Of a stretch of DNA of 64,000 nt, positions 9,172 through 17,794 are shown piece after piece. A program made the translations under genes and the position numbers. Each line of letters opens with the position of its first letter. The stretch's first letter is position 1. Below the pieces are notes generated by a model. That model was not told where the DNA came from and searched no databases. It was given only the letters and a program-made list of their open reading frames with translations. Location of the stretch: positions 114,491 to 178,490 of the forward strand of contig NZ_QWEY01000011.1 in the NCBI RefSeq assembly GCF_003443995.1, read 5' to 3'. This DNA comes from Pseudotabrizicola alkalilacus. Lineage in GTDB: Bacteria; Pseudomonadota; Alphaproteobacteria; Rhodobacterales; Rhodobacteraceae.

Positions 9172-9660
9172 TCAGTCTTTTGCTATATTGGTTCTTTCCC
9201 CGTATGCAACAAGCGCCTGCCGGATGTCATCCGGTATCTGGATCGACTGCCGGGTTTCAAGACTGGTGGTCACGGTCACGAAATGACCACGCAGCGCCTC
9301 GTCCTCGCCCTTCATGGCATGCAGGGTCAAAGCATAGGATTTGTTGCCAACCTTGGCGACGCGCAGAAAGACCTCAATCTTTTCGCCCATCATGCAGGGG
9401 ATGAAAAAGTCGGCCGAGGCGGTGGCATATCCCAAACCAATACCGCGTGGTCCCAGCACAGTATAGTAGTCGATGTTAAGGCACTCACAGAACCATTTTT
9501 CGATGATCTGGTTGAAGACGTCAAAGAACTTGGGCGTGTAAACAATGCCAGCCGGGTCGCATTGGCCATGGCGGAACACGGTGAAAGCCGACCACAGGTT
9601 TGTCGGCCGACGGGTCAGGTTGGCTTTGCGTAGCGGTGAGTCAGAGGCGTCGGATGTCAT
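9172..9660 (-). CDS. 4HBT-type acyl-CoA thioesterase (hotdog fold)
   Basis: A 162-residue hotdog-fold thioesterase. The active-site segment HGQCDPAGIVYTPKFFD matches the 4-hydroxybenzoyl-CoA thioesterase signature, in which the Asp of CDPAG is the catalytic residue. ATG 9660 overlaps the iorB stop as ATGA, which decides the start. Its place after iorAB suggests that it releases free acid from the acyl-CoA made by the ferredoxin oxidoreductase, or prevents CoA trapping. The exact acyl-CoA is not known. Confidence 0.85.
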   Translation of the reverse strand: MTSDASDSPLRKANLTRRPTNLWSAFTVFRHGQCDPAGIVYTPKFFDVFNQIIEKWFCECLNIDYYTVLGPRGIGLGYATASADFFIPCMMGEKIEVFLRVAKVGNKSYALTLHAMKGEDEALRGHFVTVTTSLETRQSIQIPDDIRQALVAYGERTNIAKD

Positions 9661-11222
9661 AGGATTGTCCCGATGGTTCGGATTGTTCCGTCGAGGCCAT
9701 CTTGCGAGGGATCCTTGACGGCAGAGGCGAGCAATAGACGCGCCCAATAGGCAGCATCCTCGCGCCCGGCGATCCTCAGGGTCGTGCCCATCACTTTGTC
9801 AAACTTGGAAAGTCCGCGCACATGGGTATCGGAATAGCCCTTGATCAGACGGCGGAAGCGCAAGACCTCGACCCCAAGCTCGTAGTTGATTGCCAACAGA
9901 GTCTTTGTATTTTCCAGCCAAGCGTTGCGATGGGCAACCTCTTGCTGGTGGCGCAGTGAGATGCGGCGGATGCGCTTGAGTGAGGCAATAAAGGAAAGGG
10001 CGAGAAACCAGTGCAGCGTATAGGTCTTCACCCGTCGCCCCTTGTCTGTCCGGCGGTCGAGCCAAGCGTACAGGCTTTTGCGGGCGATGACCCATCCTGC
10101 TAGGCGGACGGGCAGGACTGAAACCAGCTCTTCCATCCGCGGGTGCATGAATTCGATGGTTTGCAGGATGGACTTGTCTGACACCCCAAGCTCGGTTTCG
10201 ATACGTGTGCGGCGCTGCAACCGTGTTTTCAGGCCGGCGACCCGCATGATGTCGTCATAGGTCATTGCATTGGCAAGATACTTGGCGGCCTGTCCGGTAA
10301 AGAGCCAGCCCCTTTCTGCGCCGCCGGCAGCACTGTCGCAAAGATGGAGCTGCCCAAGAAGCGTCAGGTATTCGTCGCCGTAAGCAACATCCTGAAAATC
10401 CACCACTTTGCGCAAGCCGAGATAGGCCATCTCTTGCGCTTCGGGCGGCAGTTCGTTGCGCAGGCGTTGCAGCAGACGGTCGGCTTTGGGGTCAGTCAGG
10501 CGCGTGGGAATCTGGACGGCGGAACCGGGCACGGTGGTCAGGTTTGGCGGGTCATCGCCCGCCACGGTGCGATCATAGGCGGCGGCAAAGGTGCGCAGAC
10601 TGGCCTCGACCCCCTTGCCACCATTGCGGATCACCTCGCAATACGCCTCCCGCGCAAAGGGCAGTGCACCTGATGCCGCCAGACTGCCAAAAAGGGCAGC
10701 AGAGATCACACTTCCCTGTGCAACGGCCACGGCGTTCATGTCAAAGATGACCTCACGCTTTGCCGCGATGCCGATGGCGCTGGTGACAGCCCCGCTGTCT
10801 GCGATGCTCTCCCCCGGCGCCATTTTTTCCGAAATGGCAAGAGAGCGGTGGTTCGATGCGATCAGCGTGGTACGATCCGGGGTCACGATGCCACGCAGGA
10901 TCGAGCGACCCGCTTCCATATATTCCGAGGCGATCACGACATCGACATCGCCCGGAGTGGGCATCTGTGCCAGAATGGGCAGCCTTCCTGCAGGATCGGG
11001 CGGCATCATCTCGACGTAATAGATCGTGGCACCGGTCCGCTGCGCCACGCCGGGAACAGAGGTTGATTGCGCGACCCAGCCTTGTCTTTCGGCAAGGCTG
11101 ACAATCCATCCTGTCAGGACTCCGCCACCCTGACCGCCCATGGCGACGATTGCGATGGAAATCGGCCGCTCGGTGGCAGGGCCGACGGCAGCCAGATCGA
11201 GTTTGACGGTATCGTCCTTCAT
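9657..11222 (-). CDS. iorB: Indolepyruvate ferredoxin oxidoreductase, beta-type subunit with C-terminal DUF6537-like domain
   Basis: About 521 residues. The N-terminal 190 residues are the gamma/beta domain of 2-oxoacid:ferredoxin oxidoreductases, starting with AIVAMGGQGGGVLTGWIV. The remaining roughly 300 residues are helical and contain the region VDFQDVAYGDEYLTLL characteristic of the long proteobacterial IorB-type proteins. With IorA it converts aryl-2-oxoacids (such as indolepyruvate or phenylpyruvate) plus CoA to aryl-acetyl-CoA and CO2. ATG 11222 has GAGG 5 bases upstream and sits just after the iorA stop; an earlier in-frame ATG at 11252 would overlap iorA. Confidence 0.85.
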   Translation of the reverse strand: MKDDTVKLDLAAVGPATERPISIAIVAMGGQGGGVLTGWIVSLAERQGWVAQSTSVPGVAQRTGATIYYVEMMPPDPAGRLPILAQMPTPGDVDVVIASEYMEAGRSILRGIVTPDRTTLIASNHRSLAISEKMAPGESIADSGAVTSAIGIAAKREVIFDMNAVAVAQGSVISAALFGSLAASGALPFAREAYCEVIRNGGKGVEASLRTFAAAYDRTVAGDDPPNLTTVPGSAVQIPTRLTDPKADRLLQRLRNELPPEAQEMAYLGLRKVVDFQDVAYGDEYLTLLGQLHLCDSAAGGAERGWLFTGQAAKYLANAMTYDDIMRVAGLKTRLQRRTRIETELGVSDKSILQTIEFMHPRMEELVSVLPVRLAGWVIARKSLYAWLDRRTDKGRRVKTYTLHWFLALSFIASLKRIRRISLRHQQEVAHRNAWLENTKTLLAINYELGVEVLRFRRLIKGYSDTHVRGLSKFDKVMGTTLRIAGREDAAYWARLLLASAVKDPSQDGLDGTIRTIGTIL

Positions 11223-11229
11223 GGTCGCC

Positions 11230-13383
11230 TCAAGCATCGAAGTTAACCGCAAGACGATCCTGGCGGTTTTGCAGGAACTGGATCACCGGCAAGGTGAGCC
11301 TGCTTTTGAATCTGTCCCAGCCGCCGGGATTGTGCACAACGTCGGCTTGGTAAAACGAGGGACAGAGCACAGCCGCGTCCGCAACTTCGCCGCAATTCCC
11401 GCAGGCGACACAGGTATTGTCGATGCTCGCAACGGGATCGTCCCGCAGGGGGTCATCCAGCGTTTTTATCGAAAGCGAAGGGCACCCCGACAGGCGTATG
11501 CAGGCGTGATCTCCGGTGCAGACATCTTCATCAACACCAAAGCGGGCGATGACGGTGCGCTTGCCGCCCTTGAGCGCCTTGCTGACCCGCGGTTTCTCGC
11601 GGCGCTGCTTGTTCAGCATGCACTCCGAGGAGGCGACGATAATCTTTGGCCCTTCTGCTTCGGTCGTCAGGGCCTCTTTCAGGACCGCGCGCATCTGGGT
11701 GACATCGTAGGTGTGGTCAATCTGGCGCACCCATTTTGCGCCGATGCCTTTGACAGCATCAACGATCGAGTTGTTCGTCTTGCGCCGTTTGTTGAAGGCG
11801 CGCGACGACAGCACATCCTGTCCACCTGTTGCCGAAGAATAGAAATTGTCGACGATCAGAAATACGCCATCATGTTTGTTGAACACCGCGTTGCCAATGC
11901 CGCTGGTCAGCCCGTTGTGCCAGAAGCCGCCATCCCCCATGATGGCGATCGAACGTTTGTCCGCCTTGACATTGAAAGCCGAGGCAGAGGCTGCCCCAAG
12001 GCCATATCCCATGGTCGTTGCACCGATGTTGAACGGCGGCAAAATGGAAAACAGGTGGCAGCCGATATCAGCCGAAACGTGATGGCGGCCAAGCTCTTCT
12101 TCGACCAGCTTCAATGCCGCAAAGATTGGCCGCTCGGGGCAGCCGGTGCAAAGACCAGGTGGCCGCGAGGGCACGACACCTTTCAGCGTCAAGATTTCGG
12201 GCGCGGTCAGGATCGGTGGTGAATCCGGGATCGGCGCGCGGTTGCCCAATTGCAAGGGGTCGAAATCTTCGAGAAAGTGCGCGATGCCTTTGCTCAGAAC
12301 CGCAGCCGTGTAATCACCGCCCATCGGCAGATAAGCCTTGCCGCGCACCTTGGTCGGGGCAGAGAGGCGCGAGAGCACGGTAGAGATCGACTGTTCAATG
12401 TATTCGGGCTGACCTTCCTCAACGACAAGGACAGCATCAAGACCAGCCGCGAATTCTTCCACCTCGGCGTTGATCGTGGGATAGCCCACATTCATCACAT
12501 AGATCGGAATTCTGGTATTGCCGTAGGCATCACTCAGGCCAAGAAATTGCAACGCCCGGATCAGGCTGTTGTACATGCCGCCCTGGGTGATGATGCCGGT
12601 CTTGCCCGTCTTTTCCCCGAAAAACTCGTTGAGTTTATTCTTGCGGATGAAATCTATTGCCGCCGGCATCCGAAGGCGGATCTTTTCCTGCTCGTGTTCA
12701 TAGGCGGCGGGGGGCAGCACGATGCGGTCAAGGTCGCGTTTCGGATTGTTCAGCGCATCCTTCAGGGTGAATTCGGCGCGCTTGTTGTCCTTGCAGACAA
12801 AACTGCCGGTCATATGACAGCTGCGCACGCGCACGGCCAGCATGACGGGCGTGTTCGACGCCTCGGAAAGCTCGTAACCTTTTTCGATCAGATTGACGAT
12901 GCATTCATGCTCCGGTCTGGGGTCCAGCAGCCACATCTGCGACTTCATCGCAAAGGCATGGGTGCGTTCCTGCATGATCGAGGAGCCTTCGCCGTAATCT
13001 TCACCGATGATGACCATGGCCCCGCCGGTAACCCCGCCAGACGCAAGGTTGGCCAGTGCGTCCGATGCAACATTGGTGCCGACCGTTGACTTCCAGGCTA
13101 CCGCTCCCCGCAGGGGGTACATGACCGAAGCCGAAAGCATGGCTGCCGCAGTTGCCTCACTGGCCGAACTTTGAAAGTTCACGCCCAGCTCGTCAAGAAT
13201 GTCATTCGCATCGGCGAGAACATCCATCAGATGCGAGATGGGAGAACCTTGGTACCCGCCGACATATGATACACCGGCCTGAAGGAGCGCCTTGGTGATG
13301 GCCAGAATTCCTTCGCCGCGAAAGATCTCGCCCTCGCCAAGACGCAGATCTTCCACTTCTTTCGCAAATGATCGCTCGGCCAT
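11230..13383 (-). CDS. iorA: Indolepyruvate ferredoxin oxidoreductase, alpha subunit
   Basis: Catalytic thiamine-diphosphate subunit, 717 residues. Visible landmarks are the N-terminal pyrimidine-binding domain (GYQGSPISHLMDVL), CTGCPERP at 412-419, the thiamine-diphosphate motif GDGGFWHNG (483-491) with its partner VDN, and C-terminal iron-sulfur ligands: Cys622, Cys628, Cys634, then Cys658, Cys661, Cys664 and Cys674. It should decarboxylate aryl-2-oxoacids and pass electrons to ferredoxin. It heads the operon that ends with two marR genes and has its own promoter at 13410-13438. The substrate range (indole-, phenyl- or hydroxyphenyl-pyruvate) cannot be set from sequence. Confidence 0.93.
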   Translation of the reverse strand: MAERSFAKEVEDLRLGEGEIFRGEGILAITKALLQAGVSYVGGYQGSPISHLMDVLADANDILDELGVNFQSSASEATAAAMLSASVMYPLRGAVAWKSTVGTNVASDALANLASGGVTGGAMVIIGEDYGEGSSIMQERTHAFAMKSQMWLLDPRPEHECIVNLIEKGYELSEASNTPVMLAVRVRSCHMTGSFVCKDNKRAEFTLKDALNNPKRDLDRIVLPPAAYEHEQEKIRLRMPAAIDFIRKNKLNEFFGEKTGKTGIITQGGMYNSLIRALQFLGLSDAYGNTRIPIYVMNVGYPTINAEVEEFAAGLDAVLVVEEGQPEYIEQSISTVLSRLSAPTKVRGKAYLPMGGDYTAAVLSKGIAHFLEDFDPLQLGNRAPIPDSPPILTAPEILTLKGVVPSRPPGLCTGCPERPIFAALKLVEEELGRHHVSADIGCHLFSILPPFNIGATTMGYGLGAASASAFNVKADKRSIAIMGDGGFWHNGLTSGIGNAVFNKHDGVFLIVDNFYSSATGGQDVLSSRAFNKRRKTNNSIVDAVKGIGAKWVRQIDHTYDVTQMRAVLKEALTTEAEGPKIIVASSECMLNKQRREKPRVSKALKGGKRTVIARFGVDEDVCTGDHACIRLSGCPSLSIKTLDDPLRDDPVASIDNTCVACGNCGEVADAAVLCPSFYQADVVHNPGGWDRFKSRLTLPVIQFLQNRQDRLAVNFDA

Positions 13384-13409
13384 GACTACCTCTCTGAAAT
13401 GTATGACAA

Positions 13410-13438
13410 TGAATATATTTACATATAAAATATGTCAA
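13410..13438 (-). promoter_or_regulatory. Candidate iorA promoter with embedded MarR-type operator
   Basis: Read on the minus strand, TTGACA (13438-13433) and TATTCA (13415-13410) are 17 bases apart. The spacer contains the motif TTTACATATAAA (given on the plus strand, 13418-13429). A repressor bound there would mask the promoter, giving autoregulation because both marR genes are in this operon. Confidence 0.6.
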
Positions 13439-13596
13439 GCCGCCTCGGCGGTATCCGGCACCCGTTGCATCGCCGCGTGTCTTGCGCTGCAACCCGGCCC
13501 ACCAGAGGATAGGCTCAGGTAAATGGCGGGTTGGTGGGGCAGATGTGCTGTGGAGTTGTGTTCGGCTCGGCCTCATGCCGCCGGGGGACAAGCGCC

Positions 13597-13622
13597 TTGA
13601 CTTCATACGTTTTACATATAAA
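13597..13622 (+). promoter_or_regulatory. Candidate CoA-ligase operon promoter with MarR-type operator
   Basis: TTGACT at 13597-13602 resembles a -35 box and is followed at 13611-13622 by an exact copy of TTTACATATAAA. No good -10 hexamer lies at normal spacing; TATAAA at 13617-13622 would leave a 14-base spacer. The operator copy is firmer than the promoter call. Confidence 0.45.
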
Positions 13623-13771
13623 CCTATGCAAAATCATAAAGTGACCAGCGTGCGGAGACACAATACCCTGCCCCTGACATCTGGCTATGAAGGTATCGGG
13701 ATCAAGCGGATGGATCCGTTCGATTCTGATGTGGGTCTCGGCAATACACAACGTTCTACCTAGGACAAAAC

Positions 13772-15385
13772 ATGTCTCAAAATACGGTTTTTCAAAGATT
13801 CTCTGAAACAGCGCAGCGTCGGGGCAAGGCGCCGTTCCTACAGGTGATGCAGGAAACCGCACAGATATATGGCATTCCGGCCGAAGAGATTTCGTATACC
13901 GAGATGGCGGCGCGTGTCGGTCTCCGGGCCCAAGGGTTTGCTCGCGCGGGCTATGGTGCGGGCCACAGGGTTGGTTTGCTGCTTCAAAACCGGCCCGTCT
14001 TTCTGGAGATCTGGCTGGCGCTGAATTCTCTGGGGGTTTCGGTCGTCCCGATCAATCCCGATCTGCGGTTGGCCGAACTGGAATATCTTGCCCAACATTC
14101 GGAAATGGTGCTGGCGATCGTTCTGCCCGAGCGGCTGGAAGAGATGCAGCAGGCGGCCGCAAATGCAGGACTGTCGCTGCCTGTCATCTGTGCCACCGAT
14201 GCACTGCCAGTGGCGCGCTGCCCCGCCAGCGCCGGGTTAACGATCGACCGCGCCCATGAATGTGCCTTGCTATACACCTCTGGCACAACGGGACAGCCCA
14301 AGGGGTGCATCTTGAGCAATGAATACTTTCTGCATTGCGGCGATTGGTATGCCCGCACCGGTGGACACATCGGCCTGCGCCAGGATTGTGAGCGGATGCT
14401 GACGCCGCTGCCTGTTTTTCATATGAATGCCATGGCGGTTTCGGTCATGGCGATGATCTCGGTTGGCGGATGTCTGATCTTGCTTGACCGGTTTCACCCC
14501 AGCAGCTGGTGGCAATCTGTGCGCGAAAGTGGTGCTACGGTTGTGCACTATCTGGGCGTGATGCCGACCATGCTCAGCGGCGCCGTGCCGTCTGACGATG
14601 ACCGCAGACATTCGGTGCGCTTTGGCTTTGGCGCGGGCGTCGACAAAAAGCTGCATGCCTCTTTTGAACAGCGCTTTGGCTTCCCGCTGATTGAGGCATG
14701 GGCGATGACCGAGACCGGCAGCGGCGGTGTGATTTGCGCCTATGATGAACCACGTAAAATCGGCACCTCTTGCTTTGGACGTGCTGCGCCCGAGGTCGAG
14801 GCGCGGGTCGTGGATGATGCGGGGCGCGATGTTTCCGCAGGACTGCCGGGAGAGCTTCTGGTGCGCCACGCAGGGCAGAACCCAAGGTACGGTTTCTTTT
14901 CCGGGTATCTGAAAAACCAGCAGGCCACAGATGAGGTCTGGGCGGGCGGTTGGTTTCACACCGGCGATATCGTCCAGCGCGATGCAGATGGGTCTTTCCA
15001 TTTCGTTGACCGCAAAAAGAACGTCATCCGCCGTTCAGGCGAAAATATAGCCGCAGTCGAGGTCGAAACGATCCTGAACCGGCATCCTGATATCCGCATG
15101 GTTGCGGCAGCGGCAACACCGGACGAGATGCGGGGTGACGAGGTCGCGGCTGTGATCGTTCTGAAGGCGGGTACAGGTACGGCGGAAACGGCTGCAGAGA
15201 TCGTGCGATGGGGGCTGGAGCAGATGGCCTATTACAAAGTGCCGGGGTGGATAAGCTTTGTCGAAGACTTACCCCTGACTGCAACCCAGAAAATTCTGCG
15301 CGGCAAAGTCAAGGATCTGGTCGAAACGCTGATGCAGCAAGGCCGCTTTCACGACACGCGCGCCCTCAAGAGGAGAAGGGCTTGA
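13772..15385 (+). CDS. AMP-forming acyl-CoA synthetase/ligase
   Basis: Adenylate-forming enzyme of 537 residues that activates a carboxylic acid with ATP and CoA. Motifs in order: P-loop YTSGTTGQPKGC (168-179), the A5-type segment EAWAMTETGSGG, GWFHTGDI, the hinge VDRKKNVIRRSGENIA, and a C-terminal LPLTATQKILRGKVKDL that carries the adenylation lysine. The size and core resemble CaiC/fatty-acid CoA ligases used for aromatic and cyclic acids. It is the first gene of a four-gene operon and overlaps the next start by a TTGA. The acid activated is unknown; control through the shared operator ties it to the iorAB and TRAP genes. Confidence 0.88.
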   Translation: MSQNTVFQRFSETAQRRGKAPFLQVMQETAQIYGIPAEEISYTEMAARVGLRAQGFARAGYGAGHRVGLLLQNRPVFLEIWLALNSLGVSVVPINPDLRLAELEYLAQHSEMVLAIVLPERLEEMQQAAANAGLSLPVICATDALPVARCPASAGLTIDRAHECALLYTSGTTGQPKGCILSNEYFLHCGDWYARTGGHIGLRQDCERMLTPLPVFHMNAMAVSVMAMISVGGCLILLDRFHPSSWWQSVRESGATVVHYLGVMPTMLSGAVPSDDDRRHSVRFGFGAGVDKKLHASFEQRFGFPLIEAWAMTETGSGGVICAYDEPRKIGTSCFGRAAPEVEARVVDDAGRDVSAGLPGELLVRHAGQNPRYGFFSGYLKNQQATDEVWAGGWFHTGDIVQRDADGSFHFVDRKKNVIRRSGENIAAVEVETILNRHPDIRMVAAAATPDEMRGDEVAAVIVLKAGTGTAETAAEIVRWGLEQMAYYKVPGWISFVEDLPLTATQKILRGKVKDLVETLMQQGRFHDTRALKRRRA

Positions 15386-16563
15386 GCCGTCTGCCACAGT
15401 CTTATGAGGGCGTTGCGGTCTGTTGCCCGGTCACCGTGCCCTATGTGCGTTTCTCGCCAGAATCTGCCCATTGGTGGGCTGGGGCGGCGCTGCAGGCGTT
15501 GGCAGCGCACACCGGACTGAGACCAGCCGGCATTGACGGGTTTTGCTTTGCCAGCTTTTCGGCGGTCCCCGATACAGTGGTGGGGATGGTTCAGCATCTG
15601 GGCCTGTGCCCGCGTTGGATGGATCACATTCCGACCGGCGGGGCCAGCGGGGTGATGGCGCTGCGCCGCGCCGCGCGGGCGGTTCAGGCGGGCGATGCAG
15701 AACTCGTGGTCTGTCTGGCGGCGGATACCAATCACGTTGACAGTTTTCGCCAGACTCTCGCCGGCTTTTCACGCTTTTCCCAGGATGCGATGTATCCGTA
15801 TGGGTTCGGCGGGCCGAATGCGACCTTTGCGTTGATGACGGATCATTTCATGCGTGCCTATGGCGTGGGACGCGAGAGCTTTGCCAAGATTTGCATGGCG
15901 CAGCGGGCAAATGCCCTGTCCAACCCACACGCCTTGATGAAGCGGCCCCTGAGCTTTGACGAGTACATGTCGTCGCGGGCGATCTGCGATCCGGTTCACC
16001 TTCTGGATTGCGTCATGCCCTGTGCCGGGGCCGAGGCCTTTATCGTGACCACCCCGGAAAAGGCAGAGGCCATGGGGTTAAAAGCCGTTTCGATCAAGGC
16101 GACGATTGAACGCCACAATGCCTTTGCGTCAGATCCGATCCAGACCCGCGGTGGCTGGGCTCAGGATGTTGACAGGCTTTGGGCTGCGGCCAGATGCGAG
16201 CCCGAGGATATGGATATGATCCAGTTTTATGACGATTATCCGGTGATCGTGGCAATGCAGATGGAAGATCTGGGATTCTGCCGCAAGGGAGAGGTTGCCG
16301 CTTTTATCGAGCGGCACGATTTCACCATTGCCGGAACATTGCCACTGAACACGAACGGCGGCCAGCTTTCGGCAGGGCAGGCGGGGGCTGCGGGCGGGTT
16401 TCAGAACATTACCGAAGCGCTTCGCCAGCTGCTGCATTGCCCGCTGGGTGCGCAGATTCCGCAAGCCAGACGGGCGCTGGTTTCCGGCTTTGGTCTGGTA
16501 AATTACGACCGCGGCGTTTGCACCGGAGCCGTGGTTCTGGAAGGGCCCGTGTCGCATGAGTGA
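15382..16563 (+). CDS. Thiolase-fold protein lacking the catalytic Cys, probable retro-aldolase partner
   Basis: A 393-residue SCP2-thiolase/lipid-transfer-like protein. The usual nucleophile context CASG reads TGGASG (residues 85-90), so the Cys position is Gly87. The C-terminal GH(x)GxxG histidine is Gln333 in GQLSAGQAGAAGG. A tyrosine motif FYDDYPV (282-288) resembles the catalytic region of Ltp2-type aldolases. Loss of Cys and His argues against thiolysis. The following DUF35 gene fits an Ltp2-ChsH2-like retro-aldol complex that shortens a beta-hydroxyacyl-CoA side chain. TTG 15382 is chosen because AGGAG at 15371-15375 is 6 bases upstream and it overlaps the ligase stop. Function is inferred. 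Confidence 0.75.
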   Translation: MSRLPQSYEGVAVCCPVTVPYVRFSPESAHWWAGAALQALAAHTGLRPAGIDGFCFASFSAVPDTVVGMVQHLGLCPRWMDHIPTGGASGVMALRRAARAVQAGDAELVVCLAADTNHVDSFRQTLAGFSRFSQDAMYPYGFGGPNATFALMTDHFMRAYGVGRESFAKICMAQRANALSNPHALMKRPLSFDEYMSSRAICDPVHLLDCVMPCAGAEAFIVTTPEKAEAMGLKAVSIKATIERHNAFASDPIQTRGGWAQDVDRLWAAARCEPEDMDMIQFYDDYPVIVAMQMEDLGFCRKGEVAAFIERHDFTIAGTLPLNTNGGQLSAGQAGAAGGFQNITEALRQLLHCPLGAQIPQARRALVSGFGLVNYDRGVCTGAVVLEGPVSHE

Positions 16564-17794
16564 TCCACTTCTCCCGCCGCAGCGCAAAGATCCGCTGAAA
16601 ATGCTGCACCTCGGGCACACGCCGCCCCGCCTTCGCAGCCGTGCGGCCAAGGCTATGGCCGTGCGCGCGGGTCAGGGGCGCTTTGTGTTGCAGGTTTGCG
16701 CGGATTGTCAGACAGCAACCTATCCACCGCGCGACCGCTGCCCGCAGTGCTGGGGAGAGTTGCGGTGGACCGATCAGCCGCAAGACGCTGTTTTGCTGGC
16801 CGAAACCGTGGTTCGGGCAACCACGGACAGCTTCTTTCGCGGCCATCTGCCGTGGCGGATCGGGACAGTGCAGTTTTGCTCTGGTCTTACTGCGATTGCC
16901 CATCTTCACGGCGATGTTGCCACGGGCGATGCGGTGAAAATGCGTCTGGTTCTGGATCGCGGCGGCAACCCCGCGTTCTTTGCCCTGCCTGCAAAGGAGA
17001 CCCCGAATATGCAGGATGACCCACAGCTGCGTGTCTTTACGGCAGCCCCAAAGCATCGCCGCATTCTTGTCACCGACGGGCGCAGCCGGTTAGGGCAAGA
17101 GGTGGCACTGGCCTTGCTGAATGCCGGGGCAGGTACGGTTTTTCTGGGCAATGCGGACCGGCTCATGCGGTTCGACGGCATGGACCGCATGCTCGCAACG
17201 CCCCGCATCGACATGGTGCCGCTTGATATGACAGACAGCCGCAGCTGTCAGGAGCTGGCAGGGCTGATTGGCGGGCGCGTCGATGTTATCGTCAATACCG
17301 CGAGCCATGTGCGCCCCGGTGGGGTATCACAAGGCAGCAGGCTTTCTACCTTGCAGACCGCAATGGAGGTCAATGTTGCAGGGTTGATGCGTCTGGCGCA
17401 GAGTTTTGGCCCGGCGATGGCGGGCAGGTCGGATGACGGGGTGAACTCTGCTGCCGCCTTTGTCGATGTCAACTCTGTCTACGGGATGACAGGAAAGCAG
17501 GGCTTTGTCGGGTTTGCCGCCAGCGCGGCCGCGCGGCTGGCGCTCGTTGCAGGTCTGCGGGGCGAGATGGCGGCGGCAGGCATCCGCGTGACATCTGTGC
17601 TTTGTGGCCCTGTCGATGATGAATGGCACCAGACCGTGCCTTCCCCGAAAGTGGCTCCAGCGCGCATTGCCAAAGCCGTGGTGCAGGTTCTGGAGCAGGG
17701 CCTCGAAGAAATCTATGTCGGCGATGTCGCGGAAGATGTGGCGCAGCGCTGGCTGAAAGATCCGCTATTGGCCACAAGAGAGGAAAACCAGTGA
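16556..17794 (+). CDS. DUF35 OB-fold protein fused to a degenerate short-chain dehydrogenase
   Basis: A 412-residue two-part protein. Residues about 1-150 form a DUF35 zinc-ribbon/OB-fold acyl-CoA-associated domain with ligands Cys48, Cys51, Cys62 and Cys65 (CADC...CPQC). Residues about 168-400 have an SDR-like Rossmann fold (HRRILVTDGRSRLGQEVA, VIVNTASHVR, VDVNSVYG). The SDR parts are damaged: the usual TGxxxGxG is TDGRSRLG, and the YxxxK pair is Phe320 and Ala324. The domain may therefore be structural or bind a nucleotide without redox chemistry. The 8-bp overlap with the thiolase-fold gene suggests that the two proteins form a complex. Confidence 0.75.
   Translation: MSDPLLPPQRKDPLKMLHLGHTPPRLRSRAAKAMAVRAGQGRFVLQVCADCQTATYPPRDRCPQCWGELRWTDQPQDAVLLAETVVRATTDSFFRGHLPWRIGTVQFCSGLTAIAHLHGDVATGDAVKMRLVLDRGGNPAFFALPAKETPNMQDDPQLRVFTAAPKHRRILVTDGRSRLGQEVALALLNAGAGTVFLGNADRLMRFDGMDRMLATPRIDMVPLDMTDSRSCQELAGLIGGRVDVIVNTASHVRPGGVSQGSRLSTLQTAMEVNVAGLMRLAQSFGPAMAGRSDDGVNSAAAFVDVNSVYGMTGKQGFVGFAASAAARLALVAGLRGEMAAAGIRVTSVLCGPVDDEWHQTVPSPKVAPARIAKAVVQVLEQGLEEIYVGDVAEDVAQRWLKDPLLATREENQ

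Larger units (their letters stand above)
13384..13771. other. Divergent regulatory region between iorA and the CoA-ligase gene
   Basis: This 388-bp region separates two divergent operons. It holds two exact copies of TTTACATATAAA (13418-13429 and 13611-13622), each next to a promoter-like element. A 45-codon reading frame starting at ATG 13626 could be a leader peptide but has no ribosome-binding site. The middle, about 13440-13590, is GC-rich with nothing recognisable. Confidence 0.6.

Noticed and set aside
11140..12222. 360-codon plus-strand open frame opposite iorA
   Set aside because: Antisense to conserved IorA motifs; no family resemblance or ribosome-binding site.
13626..13763. 45-codon leader peptide before the CoA-ligase gene
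   Set aside because: No ribosome-binding site and no attenuator-like structure; probably a chance frame.
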